From the NCBI RefSeq assembly GCF_900068895.1, contig NZ_CDPK01000003.1:182053-246052 (forward strand): a stretch of DNA of 64,000 nt, given 5' to 3'. Every line of letters starts with the position of its first letter. The first letter of the stretch is position 1. The notes under the pieces were generated by a model. The model made no database searches and was not told the origin of the DNA. It saw nothing but the letters and a program-made list of their open reading frames with translations. The DNA is from Erwinia sp. ErVv1 (lineage in GTDB: Bacteria; Pseudomonadota; Gammaproteobacteria; Enterobacterales; Enterobacteriaceae). The position numbers and the translations under genes are program-made. This document shows positions 1 through 11,905 of the stretch, piece after piece.

Positions 1-928
1 CAGGGATGTGCCGTCATGCCCGCTCCGAAAGGTCGACGAGCGGAGCGAAGGCACCGCGCAACGCGCGGCGCGAGGACCGCCTGGCACCGGGCACCACCCG
101 TTGGCGACACCCCAGGCCTGTGCAGCACCCGTAGGCGAATGCAACAGGCCTTTAGCTAACCAGGCCCCCATTGGCGATGGCACTGAGCCTTTACCTGGCA
201 AGGCACAACCCGCAGGCGACAGCACTGAGCCTTTAGCGCATCGTGCGCAACCCCCAGGCTACGGCCCTGAAGCTTTGGCACGGAGGTTGTCTTATTTGCA
301 GAGTTCTCTTTGCTTTAAACCTGCCCAAGAATCGCCTGTGACTCACGACACCGCCCGTAACCGCAGCCAGCAAAATGCAAAGGAGCAGACGGGTGGGGCC
401 CGGTGACAGGCATTCCGCAGCGCTGAGTGCAGAGAGGAAGACCCGGATGGGCCAGCAGGGATGCTGGCACAAGGGCATGCCGGGACAGGGATGTCCCGTC
501 ACTGCCCGCTCCGAAAGGTCGACGAGCGGAGCGAAGGCACCGCGCCACGCGCGGCGCGAGGACCGCCAGGCCCCGGGCCCCACCCGTTGGCGACACCCCA
601 GGCCTGTGCAGCACCGGGCTCCACCCGTTGGCGACACCCCAGGCCTGTGCAGCACCGGGCCCCACCCGTTGGCGACACCCCAGGCCTGTGCAGCACCGGG
701 CTCCACCCGTTGGCGACACCCCAGGTCTGTGCAGCACCGGGCTCCACCCGTTGGCGACACCCCAGGCCTGTGCAGCACCGGGCACCACCCGCAGGCGACA
801 CCCCAGGCCTGTGCAACACCGGGCACAACCCGCTGGCGACACCCCAGGCCTGTGCAGCATCAGGCACAACCCGCAGGCGACGGCACTGAGTCAATGCCGC
901 ATCGGCACTGTCGCTACATAATTTACGA
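1..928. repeat. 41-bp tandem repeat array within a larger direct duplication
   Basis: No gene is supported here. A GC-rich 41-bp unit containing CACCCGTTGGCGACACCCCA recurs at an exact 41-bp period, with unit starts at 581, 622, 663, 704, 745, 786, 827 and 868. The later copies are increasingly divergent. One clear copy lies at 105 and degenerate ones follow to about 290. The block at 3-130 is repeated almost exactly at 486-611, and both copies carry an inverted repeat GCTCC...GGAGC around a GTCGAC site. Because 41 is not a multiple of 3, open frames exist on both strands with repetitive Pro/Ala/Gly/Cys peptides. These are artefacts of the repeat, not genes. The array abuts the 3' end of the diguanylate cyclase gene. 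Confidence 0.9.
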
Positions 929-2473
929 CTACGCCTCACCGACCCGGTTTTTTCCCGACGCCTTCGCCCTGTAAAGTGCTTTATCCGCCAGACCGATCAG
1001 CGCCTGACGCGTGGCATCACCGCTGCCGCCCCCGATAACCTGCACCCCAACGCTCACGGTAACCAGCTTACTCTCTATATCGGTACTGGAATGCGGAATC
1101 GCCAGCGCTGCGATAGCGTCAACGGCATTATGGGCATAGCGCAGCGCTTCCTCGCGCTCGCTACCGGGCAGAATGACCGCAAACTCCTCACCCCCGTAGC
1201 GCGTAACGAGATCTTCAGGACCGCGCACCAGCTGCAACAGGGCGCTGCCGACCTGCTTCAGACACTCGTCTCCGGCCAGGTGTCCGTAGGTATCATTGAA
1301 ACGCTTGAAAAAATCGACGTCGATCATCAGCAGCGCAATCGGCGTTTTCAGCTTGTTAGCCCGCAACAGAGCACGATCCAGCCACAGATCGAACCGGCGT
1401 CGGTTGGCAAGCCCGGTCAGGCTATCGACCAGCGCCAGCGTTTGCAGCGTATGATTCATTGCGGTGAGCTGATCGCGAACCTGCGCCAGCTCCATTTGAT
1501 CCTGAATATGCTTGCTAAGATTGCGCAGCAGAAGGTAGCCCATCGCAACAATCACCAACAGCAGCATCACGCAGAGCACAAGATACATCACCAGATTGGC
1601 CATCAGGGCCTGCCGCAGCTGTGCACTGCCGTAGGCGACGGTCACAACCAATGGGTATCGCTTCAGCGTGGCATAGCCAAATATTCGCTCTACGCCGTCC
1701 AGAGTGGCCTTATAGGTGGCCGTACCGCTGGAGGCGCTTTTCAGCAGTCGATTAAACAGCGGACTATTGGAAATATTGAGGTTGATGGTATTGTCCGGGA
1801 AAGGACGCGCATATAGCACGGTGCCGTTGTTAAGCATCAGCGCCATCAGCCCCTGGTCGCCTATATTGTAATAGCTAAATATCTGCCGAAAATAATCAAT
1901 ACGCAGCGTGGCCAGCAGCACGCCGCGAAAGGAACCGTCCAGATTACTTAAGCGCATGGAGAGGGGGATAACCAGGTCGCCCGTCGAGCGGCTGCGAATA
2001 ACCTTACCAATATGCATTCCGGGATCGGTACTGCGTCGGTGGAAGCGAAAGTATTCGCGATCGCTGTTGTTACTGTGCTGCTGTAAAACCCCCTCGGAGG
2101 TCACCAGCCAGGTGCCTGTTGTATCGTAAATAAACAGGCCATGCAGCTGAGGCAGTGAATCTTTACGCTCACGAAGCAGGTTGGCAATATTTCTTTGCCG
2201 CTCGGTATCCAGCCCCATCAGATTAATGCGATCGCGGAGATCCTCGAGCGTCAGTTCCACCTGCAAAATGGAGTCTTCCGACTGTTTTGAAACTGACTGG
2301 GAAAGATTGCGTGCGTCATTTTCGGTCTCCCGTACCCCGCGCTGCCAGGTATCCATTATCATCCAGCCGTTCACCAGGATAACGGCCAGGCTGACGATAA
2401 ACAGAAAGGCGATCATTAATGTTCGCAGGCTGTTCATATTAACGTCAGGTGGCGATCGGGGTGGCGAAAACAT
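929..2473 (-). CDS. Membrane-bound diguanylate cyclase (GGDEF protein)
   Basis: Predicted to make cyclic di-GMP from two GTP at the inner membrane. An N-terminal membrane helix (about residues 17-38) is followed by a periplasmic sensor region of roughly 250 residues resembling a dCache domain. A second helix (about 305-330) and a short coiled linker lead to a C-terminal GGDEF domain. The active-site motif is GGEEF at about 427-431. The inhibitory I-site RxxD is not in its usual place: the upstream residues read RGPED, one position off, so product inhibition may be missing. The start at 2473 has a GGAG at good distance. An ATG at 2437 starts the typical MNSLRTL N-terminus but has a poor ribosome site. 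It occupies the neighbourhood where E. coli has the yliE/yliF cyclic-di-GMP genes. Its signal is unknown. Confidence 0.9.
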   Translation of the reverse strand: MFSPPRSPPDVNMNSLRTLMIAFLFIVSLAVILVNGWMIMDTWQRGVRETENDARNLSQSVSKQSEDSILQVELTLEDLRDRINLMGLDTERQRNIANLLRERKDSLPQLHGLFIYDTTGTWLVTSEGVLQQHSNNSDREYFRFHRRSTDPGMHIGKVIRSRSTGDLVIPLSMRLSNLDGSFRGVLLATLRIDYFRQIFSYYNIGDQGLMALMLNNGTVLYARPFPDNTINLNISNSPLFNRLLKSASSGTATYKATLDGVERIFGYATLKRYPLVVTVAYGSAQLRQALMANLVMYLVLCVMLLLVIVAMGYLLLRNLSKHIQDQMELAQVRDQLTAMNHTLQTLALVDSLTGLANRRRFDLWLDRALLRANKLKTPIALLMIDVDFFKRFNDTYGHLAGDECLKQVGSALLQLVRGPEDLVTRYGGEEFAVILPGSEREEALRYAHNAVDAIAALAIPHSSTDIESKLVTVSVGVQVIGGGSGDATRQALIGLADKALYRAKASGKNRVGEA

Positions 2474-2612
2474 TATTGAAACGCTCCAATTCCTCAGGGT
2501 ATTACCGCTTAAATATAGTGCCAGTGAGAGGAAATGTTCTGTTTACGCCTGAATTAGCTGAGAAATGCAGCAGTGATAACAAAACAGCCCCAGATCAGGA
2601 CCACAAACTTAT

Positions 2613-3371
2613 TTATGTGTGACCAGCACAGACTTCGCAGGCCGGGTCTTTTGCCACTTTCATGCTGCGGAACTGGAGCGTCATCGCGTCATACATCAGC
2701 AGCTTAGCCGCCGGACGCGCACCATAATCGGCCATAATGCGAATGGCCTCCATCGCCTGCAAGGATCCAATAACGCCAACCAGCGGTGCCATAACGCCAG
2801 CCTCCACGCAGCTCAGGGTTTCCGCTCCGAACAGCCTGCTGATACAGCGGTAGCAGGGCTCGCTCTCCTGCCAGCTGAAAACGCTGAGCTGCCCCTCCAT
2901 CCTGATTGCCGCTCCGGATACCAGAGGGACTTTGCTGGCATAGCACAGCCGGTTGAGCTGTTCGCGCGTCTCTACGTTGTCGGTGCAGTCGACCACCACC
3001 TGATGCTCTGCAATCAGCGCGGCCATTTCTGCGTCATCTAAGCGGGCATGAATGGCGCGCAGGCTGATATGAGGATTCAGGGCGCTAAGACGCTGGCGGG
3101 CAGAGTCAACCTTCGGCTGACCGATATCCGCATCGGTATGCAGCGTCTGTCGCTGCAAATTGGAAACGGAGACGGTATCAAAGTCCAGCAGGGTCAGATG
3201 CCCGGTTCCGGCGGAGGCCAGATAGGGGCTGGCCGCGCAGCCCAGGCCGCCCAGGCCGACTACCAGCGCTTTTGCGGCCTTCAGACGCTCCTGCCCGTCG
3301 AAGTCAAATCCGCGCAGCACAATCTGGCGGTTATAACGCAGGATCTCATCGTCGTGCAGTTCGGGCAGCAT
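2613..3371 (-). CDS. moeB: Molybdopterin-synthase adenylyltransferase MoeB
   Basis: Adenylates the C-terminal glycine of MoaD so that it can be thiolated and carry sulfur to molybdopterin, a cytosolic step of molybdenum cofactor synthesis. It is 252 residues, close to the 249 of E. coli. It shows the nucleotide-binding GLGGLG motif near residue 38, the adenylation-domain DFDTVSVSNLQRQ segment, and two zinc-binding pairs (CYRC and CEVC). The conserved SCVEAGVMAP loop holds the catalytic cysteine region. The start at 3371 gives the usual N-terminus and lies 1 base after the moeA stop, with GGAGG inside the moeA end, so translation is probably coupled. A longer open frame into moeA is not the real start. 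Confidence 0.97.
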   Translation of the reverse strand: MLPELHDDEILRYNRQIVLRGFDFDGQERLKAAKALVVGLGGLGCAASPYLASAGTGHLTLLDFDTVSVSNLQRQTLHTDADIGQPKVDSARQRLSALNPHISLRAIHARLDDAEMAALIAEHQVVVDCTDNVETREQLNRLCYASKVPLVSGAAIRMEGQLSVFSWQESEPCYRCISRLFGAETLSCVEAGVMAPLVGVIGSLQAMEAIRIMADYGARPAAKLLMYDAMTLQFRSMKVAKDPACEVCAGHT

Positions 3372-3372
3372 C

Positions 3373-4605
3373 CTATCCCTCCAGCAGCGCGTTAAAGGGT
3401 TCAACCTCAACCCATTCGCCATCCTCTACGCTGCCGCGCTCGCGCTCCAGCACGATAAAGCAGTTGGCCATACTGAATGAGCTAAACACATGCGAACCCT
3501 GGGGACCAGTGCTACGCACTTCAGGCTCGCCGCGATCGTTGCGGCTAAGGATCCCGCGCTGGAAATCCAGCCTGCCCGGCGTTTTTTTCAGCCTACCGGC
3601 CAGCTTCACCCGCTGGCGCGGCGGCAGGGCAGCGGTCTGCTGGCCGCTTAGCTTCGCCAGCAGCGGCTGGACCAACTGATAAAAGGTCAGCACGGCGGAT
3701 ACCGGATTGCCCGGGAGTCCGCAGAACCAGCTGTTTTTGAGTCGTCCAAATGCGAAGGGCTTGCCAGGCTTGATCGCCAGCTTCCAGAAGGTGACTTCGC
3801 CGAGTGTTTCCAGCATACGTTTAGTGTAATCGGCCTCGCCAACGGACACGCCACCGCTGCTCAGGGTGACGTCGGCACGGCTGTCTGCCTGGTCAAAGGC
3901 CGCACAAAGCGCATCCGGGTCATCGCGGATAATGCCCAGATCGATAACCTCGCAGCCCAGCTTAGCGAGCATCAGCTTTACCGCCAGGCGGTTGGTGTCG
4001 TAGATTTGGCCCGGTGCCAGCGGCTGGCCCGGGGTTTGCAGCTCGTCACCCGTGGAGAAAACGGCGACGCGAAGCCTGCGCAGCACCTTAACCTCCGGTA
4101 CGCCCAGCGAGGCCAGCAGCGGCAGCTCCGCCGCGCCCAGGCGCGTACCCGCACGCAGCACACTGTCACCTTCGCGGATATCTTCCCCCGGCAGGCGGAT
4201 ATTTTGCCCGGCGGTAACGGTGGCCGTCAGACGGATCGCTTCGCCCTGCCGTTCGGTCTCCTCCTGCATGACTACCGCATCCGCACCCTCAGGAACGGGA
4301 GCGCCGGTCATAATGCGTATGCAGCTACCTGCTGGCCAGCTGCCGCTAAACGGCACCCCGGCGAAGGCCTTTCCGGCGACAGTCAGCGTGTCGGCCTGCG
4401 CATCGGCCAGGCGAAGGGCATAGCCGTCCATCGCCGAGTTGGCGAAGGGGGGAACGTTTACCGGTGAGACCACGTCGGCGGCGGTAATGCGGCCAGCGGC
4501 CTCAATCAGAGGCAGCGTTTCACTTTCGCTGACCGGGGTAATTTGTGCCAGCATGGTCGCCAGCGCATCGTCCAGGGAGATCAGTCCCGCAGTAAAGGAT
4601 TCCAT
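3373..4605 (-). CDS. moeA: Molybdopterin molybdotransferase MoeA
   Basis: Inserts molybdate into adenylated molybdopterin, the last common step of molybdenum cofactor synthesis. The protein is 410 residues, against 411 in E. coli, and is alignable end to end. It has the NSAMDGYA segment near residue 60, [11 protein letters not shown] near 100, the [14 protein letters not shown] substrate loop, [11 protein letters not shown], and the C-terminal [11 protein letters not shown] domain. The ATG at 4605 is preceded by GGAG. It is the first gene of a moeA-moeB operon on the minus strand, as in E. coli, and is divergent from iaaA. Confidence 0.97.
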   Translation of the reverse strand: MESFTAGLISLDDALATMLAQITPVSESETLPLIEAAGRITAADVVSPVNVPPFANSAMDGYALRLADAQADTLTVAGKAFAGVPFSGSWPAGSCIRIMTGAPVPEGADAVVMQEETERQGEAIRLTATVTAGQNIRLPGEDIREGDSVLRAGTRLGAAELPLLASLGVPEVKVLRRLRVAVFSTGDELQTPGQPLAPGQIYDTNRLAVKLMLAKLGCEVIDLGIIRDDPDALCAAFDQADSRADVTLSSGGVSVGEADYTKRMLETLGEVTFWKLAIKPGKPFAFGRLKNSWFCGLPGNPVSAVLTFYQLVQPLLAKLSGQQTAALPPRQRVKLAGRLKKTPGRLDFQRGILSRNDRGEPEVRSTGPQGSHVFSSFSMANCFIVLERERGSVEDGEWVEVEPFNALLEG

Positions 4606-4890
4606 AGTGTCTCCGGCACACCCCATCGGGGGCGGCAGTAAAAGCAGAAGGCAATATTATGGCGCGAATCCATGCCAGGGTCACGTAAACGGCGGAAAGG
4701 ATATGCATCGTCCGGCAGCAGTAAGCGCACCGGCAGTTATGAGATAGAACTTTTCGTTATTATCAGCCAGCGAACATTCCGCTTTACATCACTTTATTGC
4801 CTGCCTATAGTCAAAAACGTCCTAATATTAAATAAAATCATCCTAACTCAGTGTTTTCCATGCTGATTTGGCACTCAGGGTAAACCGGCT

Positions 4891-5980
4891 ATGGTCAGAG
4901 CAGTTATCGCCATCCACGGCGGAGCAGGAGCGATTGCCCGCGCCAGTATGCGCGCAGAGCAGGAACGTCACTACACTCAGGCGCTGGCAGATATCGTTGC
5001 CCGTGGTCAGGCGGTGCTGGCCGCAGGAGGAAGCGCACTGGATGCGGTGACCGAAGCGGTACGCCTGCTGGAGGAGTGCCCACTCTTCAACGCGGGCAAA
5101 GGGGCGGTCTTCACCCACGAGGGAACGCACGAGCTGGACGCCTCTATTATGGATGGCCGCTCGCTTGAGGCTGGCGCCGTTGCCGGCGTTCGCCATATTC
5201 GTAATCCGATCCTCGCCGCGCGGGCGGTGCTGGATAACAGCCCGCACGTTCTGCTCATTGGAGACGGGGCGGAGACGTTTGCCGCCGGGCAGGGGCTGGA
5301 GCAGGTTGCGCCTGACTTCTTTTCCACCGCCGCACGCTGGGAACAGCTTGAGCGTGCGCGCAACACCCATCAGGTGCTACTCGATCATGGCGGTGCCGCA
5401 GCGGGATATCGCGAGTCTGACGAGGGCGAAAAAGCCGGCTGGCCGCGCGACAACGCAGGCGTGGCCGGAGACGTGGCGCGAGAAGCGGGCGCCATGGCCG
5501 GAAGCGCGGGCGAGCCGCTCGACGCGGATCGCAAATTAGGTACCGTGGGGGCGGTTGCGCTCGACCTGGAAGGGAATCTGGCCGCCGCCACCTCAACCGG
5601 GGGGATGACCAATAAACAGGCGGGCCGCGTAGGTGACTCGCCGATTGTCGGGGCGGGCTGTTATGCCAACAACGCCACCGTTGCCGTCTCCTGCACCGGC
5701 ACCGGTGAGGTCTATATGCGGCTGCTGGCTGCCTATGACATTGCCGCGCAGATGGAATATGGCGGGCTGACGCTGGCGCAGGCCAGCGATCGCGTTATTC
5801 TGCACAAGGTTCCCGAACTCGGCGGTAGCGGCGGCGCGATAGCCATTGACCGTACCGGTAACGTCGCGCTGCCGTTTAACTGCGAGGGAATGTATCGCGG
5901 TTACGGCTATGTCGGCGAGGCGCCTGTTACCAGCATCTATCGGGAAGAACCTGGCGCGGAGAACAATAAGGAGCAGGAGG

Positions 5981-5991
<11 letters not shown>
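4891..5991 (+). CDS. iaaA: Isoaspartyl peptidase / L-asparaginase (Ntn hydrolase)
   Basis: Plant-type asparaginase that removes isoaspartyl residues from damaged peptides and hydrolyses asparagine. Such precursors cleave themselves into alpha and beta chains at the nucleophilic threonine, here Thr218 in LGTVGAVA. The AIHGGAGA start, [23 protein letters not shown] and GTGEVYMR motifs are all present. At 366 residues it is about 45 longer than the E. coli enzyme. The excess is a Gly/Ala-rich linker (about 165-215) just before the cleavage site and a short acidic tail. It overlaps the start of gsiA by 11 bases, so it is the promoter-proximal gene of the glutathione import operon, as in E. coli. 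Confidence 0.95.
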
Positions 5992-7837
<1,846 letters not shown>

Positions 7838-7879
7838 ATTGCAGCACAACAATAAGAAGGGACAGGAGATGAATGCAAA

Positions 7880-9418
7880 ATGATGATAACCCGCAAACGT
7901 AAAATACTGTTAACTGCCGGACTTCTGGGCAGCCTGGCGGCGCTACCGGCCTGGGCGGCAAAAGATGCGGTGATTGCCGTGGGATCGAACTTCACCACCC
8001 TCGACCCCTACGACGCCAACGATACGCTGTCCCAGTCGGTTGCCAAATCCTTCTATCAGGGCCTGTTTGGCTTTGATAAAGAGATGAAGCTGACTAACGT
8101 GCTGGCCGAGAGCTACCAGGCCAGTCCCGACGGCCTGACCTATACCATCAAACTGCGCCCGGGCATTAAATTCCAGGACGGCACCGACTTTAATGCTGAA
8201 GCGGTGAAGGTGAATCTTGACCGCGCCAGTAACCCGGATAACCATCTCAAGCGCTACAACCTGTTTAAGTCGGTTGGCACCACGGAAGTGGTCGATCCCA
8301 CCACGGTTAAAATCACCTTAAAACAGCCGTTCTCCGCCTTTATCAATACGCTGGCCAGCCCGGCGGCAGCGATGATCTCGCCTACCGCGCTGAAGAAATA
8401 CGGCAAGGATATCGGCTTCCATCCGGTGGGTACCGGGCCGTTCGAGCTGGAAACCTGGAATCAAACCGATTTTGTGAAGGTGAAGAAATTCGCGGGCTAC
8501 TGGAAGTCGGGCTATCCGAAGCTGGACACCATCACCTGGCGTCCGGTAGTGGATAACAACACCCGCGCGGCGATGCTGCAAACCGGCGAAGCCAATTTTG
8601 CCTTCCCCATTCCCTATGAGCAGGCGAAGCTGCTGGAGAAAAATCCGAAGCTGGATCTGGTGACCTCACCGTCCATTATGCAGCGCTATATCAGCTTCAA
8701 TGTTACCCAGAAGCCGTTTGATAATCCTAAAGTGCGCGAAGCCATTAACTACGCCATTAACCGTCAGGCGCTGGTGAAGGTAGCTTTCTCTGGCTACGCT
8801 ACCCCGGCTACCGGCATTGTGCCGCCTGCCATTCAGTATTCCCACGCCTATCCGGCCCCTGAGTACAACCCGGCTAAGGCGCGCGAACTACTGAAGGAAG
8901 CGGGCTTCCCGAACGGGTTTACCACCACGCTCTGGTCTTCACATAACCACAGTACCGCGCAGAAGGTGTTGCAGTTTACCCAGCAGCAGCTGGCTCAGGT
9001 CGGTATCAAGGTTAATGTCGTGGCGATGGATGCCGGGCAGCGCGCGGCGGAAGTGGAGGATAAAGGTCAGAAAGAGAGCGGCGTACGCATGTTCTATACC
9101 GGCTGGTCTGCCTCTACCGGCGAAGCTAACTGGGCGCTGACGCCGCTGTTTGCCACCCAGTCCTGGCCGCCAACCATCTTTAATACCGCTTTTTACAGCA
9201 ATCCGCAGGTGGATAAAGATCTGACCGATGCGCTGAATACCACCGACGGCGATAAAAAAGCGTCGCTGTATAAGGATGCGCAGGATCGTATCTGGAAGGA
9301 TCAGCCCTGGGCCCCGCTGGTGGTAGAAAAGCTGGTTTCAGCCAATACTAAAAACCTGACGGGTTTCTACGTCATGCCTGACACCTCGTTCAGCTTTGAC
9401 GACGCCTCTCTGAAGTAA
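7880..9418 (+). CDS. gsiB: Glutathione-binding periplasmic protein GsiB
   Basis: Periplasmic solute-binding protein (SBP family 5) that delivers glutathione to GsiCD. A basic, hydrophobic signal peptide ends at AWA near residue 26. The mature part shows family features such as [10 protein letters not shown], the YKLRPGIKF-like segment and [10 protein letters not shown]. It is 512 residues, the normal size. There are two adjacent ATG codons (7880, 7883), with AGGAG about 12 bases upstream of the first. A perfect stem-loop follows the gene, which would help keep gsiB message in excess over the membrane genes. Confidence 0.95.
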   Translation: MMITRKRKILLTAGLLGSLAALPAWAAKDAVIAVGSNFTTLDPYDANDTLSQSVAKSFYQGLFGFDKEMKLTNVLAESYQASPDGLTYTIKLRPGIKFQDGTDFNAEAVKVNLDRASNPDNHLKRYNLFKSVGTTEVVDPTTVKITLKQPFSAFINTLASPAAAMISPTALKKYGKDIGFHPVGTGPFELETWNQTDFVKVKKFAGYWKSGYPKLDTITWRPVVDNNTRAAMLQTGEANFAFPIPYEQAKLLEKNPKLDLVTSPSIMQRYISFNVTQKPFDNPKVREAINYAINRQALVKVAFSGYATPATGIVPPAIQYSHAYPAPEYNPAKARELLKEAGFPNGFTTTLWSSHNHSTAQKVLQFTQQQLAQVGIKVNVVAMDAGQRAAEVEDKGQKESGVRMFYTGWSASTGEANWALTPLFATQSWPPTIFNTAFYSNPQVDKDLTDALNTTDGDKKASLYKDAQDRIWKDQPWAPLVVEKLVSANTKNLTGFYVMPDTSFSFDDASLK

Positions 9419-9433
9419 CCCGCCGATACACGC

Positions 9434-9460
9434 CCGCACCTTCCACACCGGAAGGTGCGG
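9434..9460 (+). other. Intercistronic stem-loop gsiB-gsiC
   Basis: A perfect 11-bp stem (CCGCACCTTCC / GGAAGGTGCGG) with a 5-base loop sits between the binding-protein gene and the first permease gene. There is no T-run, so it looks like an mRNA stabiliser or weak attenuator rather than a terminator. Confidence 0.6.
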
Positions 9461-9483
9461 CTGTCTGAGGCGCAGGATAACGC

Positions 9484-10404
9484 ATGCTCAATTATTTTAT
9501 CAGACGTTTACTGGGACTGATCCCCACGCTGCTGATTGTGGCGGTTCTGGTGTTCCTGTTTGTTCATATGCTGCCGGGCGATCCGGCTCGCCTTGTGGCA
9601 GGGCCTGAGGCCGATGCGACGGTGGTAGCGCTGGTGCGCCAGCAGTTAGGGCTGGATCAGCCGATTACCCATCAGTTCTGGCACTTTATCACCCACGCGC
9701 TACAGGGCGATTTCGGGCAGTCGATGGTGACTAAGCGGCCGGTGTCCACCGAAATCGCGCAGCGCTTCTTCCCCACGCTCTGGCTGACGTTAAGCAGTAT
9801 GGTCTGGTCGGTGATTATTGGTATGGCCATCGGTATTACGTCGGCAGTATGGCGCAATAAATGGCCGGATAAACTGGGCATGACGCTGGCCGTATCGGGC
9901 ATCTCCTTTCCGGCTTTTGCCCTCGGCATGCTGCTAATGCAGGTATTTTCCGTTCAGCTGGGCTGGCTGCCAACGGTGGGTGCTGACGGCTGGCGGCACT
10001 ATATTTTACCGTCGATAACCCTGGGTGCGGCGGTAGCGGCGGTCATGGCGCGTTTTACCCGCGCATCCTTTGTCGAGGTCATGCAGGAAGACTATATGCG
10101 TACCGCGCGGGCGAAAGGCGTGCGGGAGACGTGGGTGATTGTCAAGCACGGCCTGCGCAATGCGATGATCCCGGTGGTGACGATGATGGGTCTGCAGTTT
10201 GGTTTCCTGCTGGGGGGCTCGATCGTCGTCGAGGTAGTGTTTAACTGGCCGGGCCTGGGACGGCTGCTGGTGGATTCGGTTGAAATGCGCGACTACCCGG
10301 TGGTACAGGCCGAAGTGCTGCTGTTCTCGCTGGAATTTATTCTGATTAACCTGATTGTCGATATGCTCTATGCCGCAATCAACCCTGCGATTCGCTATAA
10401 ATAA
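9484..10404 (+). CDS. gsiC: Glutathione ABC importer permease GsiC
   Basis: Inner-membrane permease subunit of the DppB/OppB type, 306 residues with about six membrane helices. The N-terminus [17 protein letters not shown] and the GDPARLVAG segment are typical. The cytoplasmic EAA loop, which docks on GsiA, is seen around residue 200 ([11 protein letters not shown]). It is followed after 9 bases by gsiD, with which it forms the channel. Confidence 0.95.
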   Translation: MLNYFIRRLLGLIPTLLIVAVLVFLFVHMLPGDPARLVAGPEADATVVALVRQQLGLDQPITHQFWHFITHALQGDFGQSMVTKRPVSTEIAQRFFPTLWLTLSSMVWSVIIGMAIGITSAVWRNKWPDKLGMTLAVSGISFPAFALGMLLMQVFSVQLGWLPTVGADGWRHYILPSITLGAAVAAVMARFTRASFVEVMQEDYMRTARAKGVRETWVIVKHGLRNAMIPVVTMMGLQFGFLLGGSIVVEVVFNWPGLGRLLVDSVEMRDYPVVQAEVLLFSLEFILINLIVDMLYAAINPAIRYK

Positions 10405-10413
10405 GGACCCGCG

Positions 10414-11319
10414 ATGAAAAACTGGCGACGTAACGCGGCGCTGTCCGCGATGCCGACTATAACGCAGCATCGCGTGCGCACCCCCTGGCATGAGTTCTGG
10501 CGGCGCTTCCGCCGTCAGCCGGTGGCGATAGCGGCAGGTCTGTTTGTGCTGCTGCTGATTGTGGTGGCGGTGCTGGCTCCCTGGCTGGCCCCGTTTGATG
10601 CTGAAAACTATTTCGACTACGACAGGCTGACGGAAGGCCCGTCGCTGATGCACTGGTTCGGCGTGGACTCGCTTGGGCGAGATATTTTTAGCCGCGTGCT
10701 GCTGGGTACGCGGCTGTCGCTGATTTCCGGTTTCGTCTCGGTGGCGATAGGTGCTGCGATCGGCACGGCGCTGGGCCTGCTGGCGGGTTATTACGAAGGC
10801 TGGTGGGATCGCATTATCATGCGCATCAGCGATGTGCTGTTTGCCTTCCCCGGCATTCTGCTGGCGATTGCGGTGGTGGCGATCATGGGCACCGGCATGT
10901 CGAATGTGATTATTGCCGTCGCGATCTTCAGCATTCCGGCCTTTGCCCGCCTGGTGCGGGGCAATACCCTGGTGCTGAAGCATATGACCTATATTGAGTC
11001 GGCACGCAGCATCGGCGCATCGGATCTCACCATCCTGGTTCGCCATATTCTGCCCGGCACCCTCTCTTCGATTGTGGTCTATTTCACCATGCGAATCGGC
11101 ACCTCGATCATTACGGCGGCCAGCCTGTCGTTTTTGGGGCTGGGCGCGCAGCCGCCAACGCCGGAGTGGGGGGCGATGCTTAATGAAGCCAGGGCAGATA
11201 TGGTGATGGCGCCACACGTGGCGGTATTCCCCAGCCTGGCGATATTTCTCACCGTTCTGGCTTTTAATCTGCTGGGTGATGGCCTGCGTGATGCGCTGGA
11301 TCCTAAGCTAAAGAGCTGA
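10414..11319 (+). CDS. gsiD: Glutathione ABC importer permease GsiD
   Basis: Second permease subunit, DppC/OppC type, 301 residues. It has a cytoplasmic N-terminal tail, about six membrane helices, the [15 protein letters not shown] motif near residue 85, and the EAA loop ([11 protein letters not shown]). The C-terminal [10 protein letters not shown]-like region ([11 protein letters not shown]) is conserved in the family. It ends the gsi operon proper; the DUF4385 gene begins 4 bases later and is probably cotranscribed. Confidence 0.95.
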   Translation: MKNWRRNAALSAMPTITQHRVRTPWHEFWRRFRRQPVAIAAGLFVLLLIVVAVLAPWLAPFDAENYFDYDRLTEGPSLMHWFGVDSLGRDIFSRVLLGTRLSLISGFVSVAIGAAIGTALGLLAGYYEGWWDRIIMRISDVLFAFPGILLAIAVVAIMGTGMSNVIIAVAIFSIPAFARLVRGNTLVLKHMTYIESARSIGASDLTILVRHILPGTLSSIVVYFTMRIGTSIITAASLSFLGLGAQPPTPEWGAMLNEARADMVMAPHVAVFPSLAIFLTVLAFNLLGDGLRDALDPKLKS

Positions 11320-11323
11320 TCTG

Positions 11324-11773
11324 ATGAAAGAATTCGATTACGAACAGGACTTTAAGAGCATTGATTTCCGCCAGCATCCTGAGCTTTATCAGGTAGGACG
11401 CGGCGAGCAGGGTGTGTTGATGGTGGAGCCTTATAAGGGTGAGATCCTCCCCCACTGGCGCTTTCGCACGCCTGAAATCGCCCGCGCCTCGGCTGACGAA
11501 ATTATGAAACTGTTTGAGGCTTACCGCGCCAGCGATGATTTTGTCGGCATGGATATGGCGCGTAAGTTTATTCAGATGGGGTATACCCGCGCCAGACGCT
11601 ATGCCAATCACAAGGGCGGCCGCAAGTATGATAAGGATCGCCTGGTACTCCCGCGTGAGCTGAACGAAGAGAAGGCCGCGGCTGCTGCTATTTTTAAAGC
11701 GGAGTGGGACAAGCTGCGGGCCGATGCGGACTATCTGGCCCGGAAGAAAGCGCACCAGGCGAAATATGGCTGA
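11324..11773 (+). CDS. DUF4385 family protein
   Basis: Small soluble protein of 149 residues with no signal peptide or membrane helix. It resembles the DUF4385 family: an N-terminal FDYEQDFKSIDFR segment, the conserved YQVGRGEQGVLMVEPYK, and the ARKFIQMGYTRARRYANHKGG block. It is rich in Lys/Arg at the C-terminus. The function of the family is not known to me. Its start lies 4 bases after the gsiD stop, so it likely rides on the gsi transcript. That position suggests, but does not show, a link to peptide or thiol metabolism. Confidence 0.85.
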   Translation: MKEFDYEQDFKSIDFRQHPELYQVGRGEQGVLMVEPYKGEILPHWRFRTPEIARASADEIMKLFEAYRASDDFVGMDMARKFIQMGYTRARRYANHKGGRKYDKDRLVLPRELNEEKAAAAAIFKAEWDKLRADADYLARKKAHQAKYG

Positions 11774-11775
11774 GC

Positions 11776-11851
11776 CTGGCCGCGTCAGGTGTAATGGGCT
11801 AAACCCTGCCGCGTCATGTGTAGCTGGCTAAAGCCAGCCGCTTCACCTGAG
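11776..11851. repeat. Short imperfect intergenic repeats downstream of DUF4385 gene
   Basis: Two and a half imperfect units of about 29 bases, each opening with GCCGCGTCA or GCCGCTTCA and containing GGCTAAA. The second unit contains a 7-bp hairpin (GCTGGCT/AGCCAGC, 11823-11838). There is no T-run, so it is not a clear terminator. Confidence 0.55.
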
Positions 11852-11861
11852 GTTGTCGATA

Positions 11862-11888
11862 CAAAAACCGCCGGTCGAAACCGGCGGT
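11862..11888 (-). terminator. rimO terminator
   Basis: A perfect 9-bp stem ACCGCCGGT / ACCGGCGGT closes a TTCG tetraloop when read on the minus strand. It is followed by a run of T. It lies just downstream of the rimO stop. Confidence 0.85.
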
Positions 11889-11905
11889 GAGCAGGAGAAT
11901 AGAGG

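Noticed and set aside
581-890. CRISPR array
   Set aside because: Units are contiguous with no variable spacers, and no cas genes are near.
8-974. Several long open frames on both strands of the repeat array
   Set aside because: They are frames through a 41-bp GC-rich repeat; peptides are repetitive, no ribosome sites or familiar domains.
10006-11217. Long minus-strand frame (403 codons) opposite gsiC/gsiD
   Set aside because: His/Arg/Gln-rich shadow of conserved permease genes; no family resemblance.
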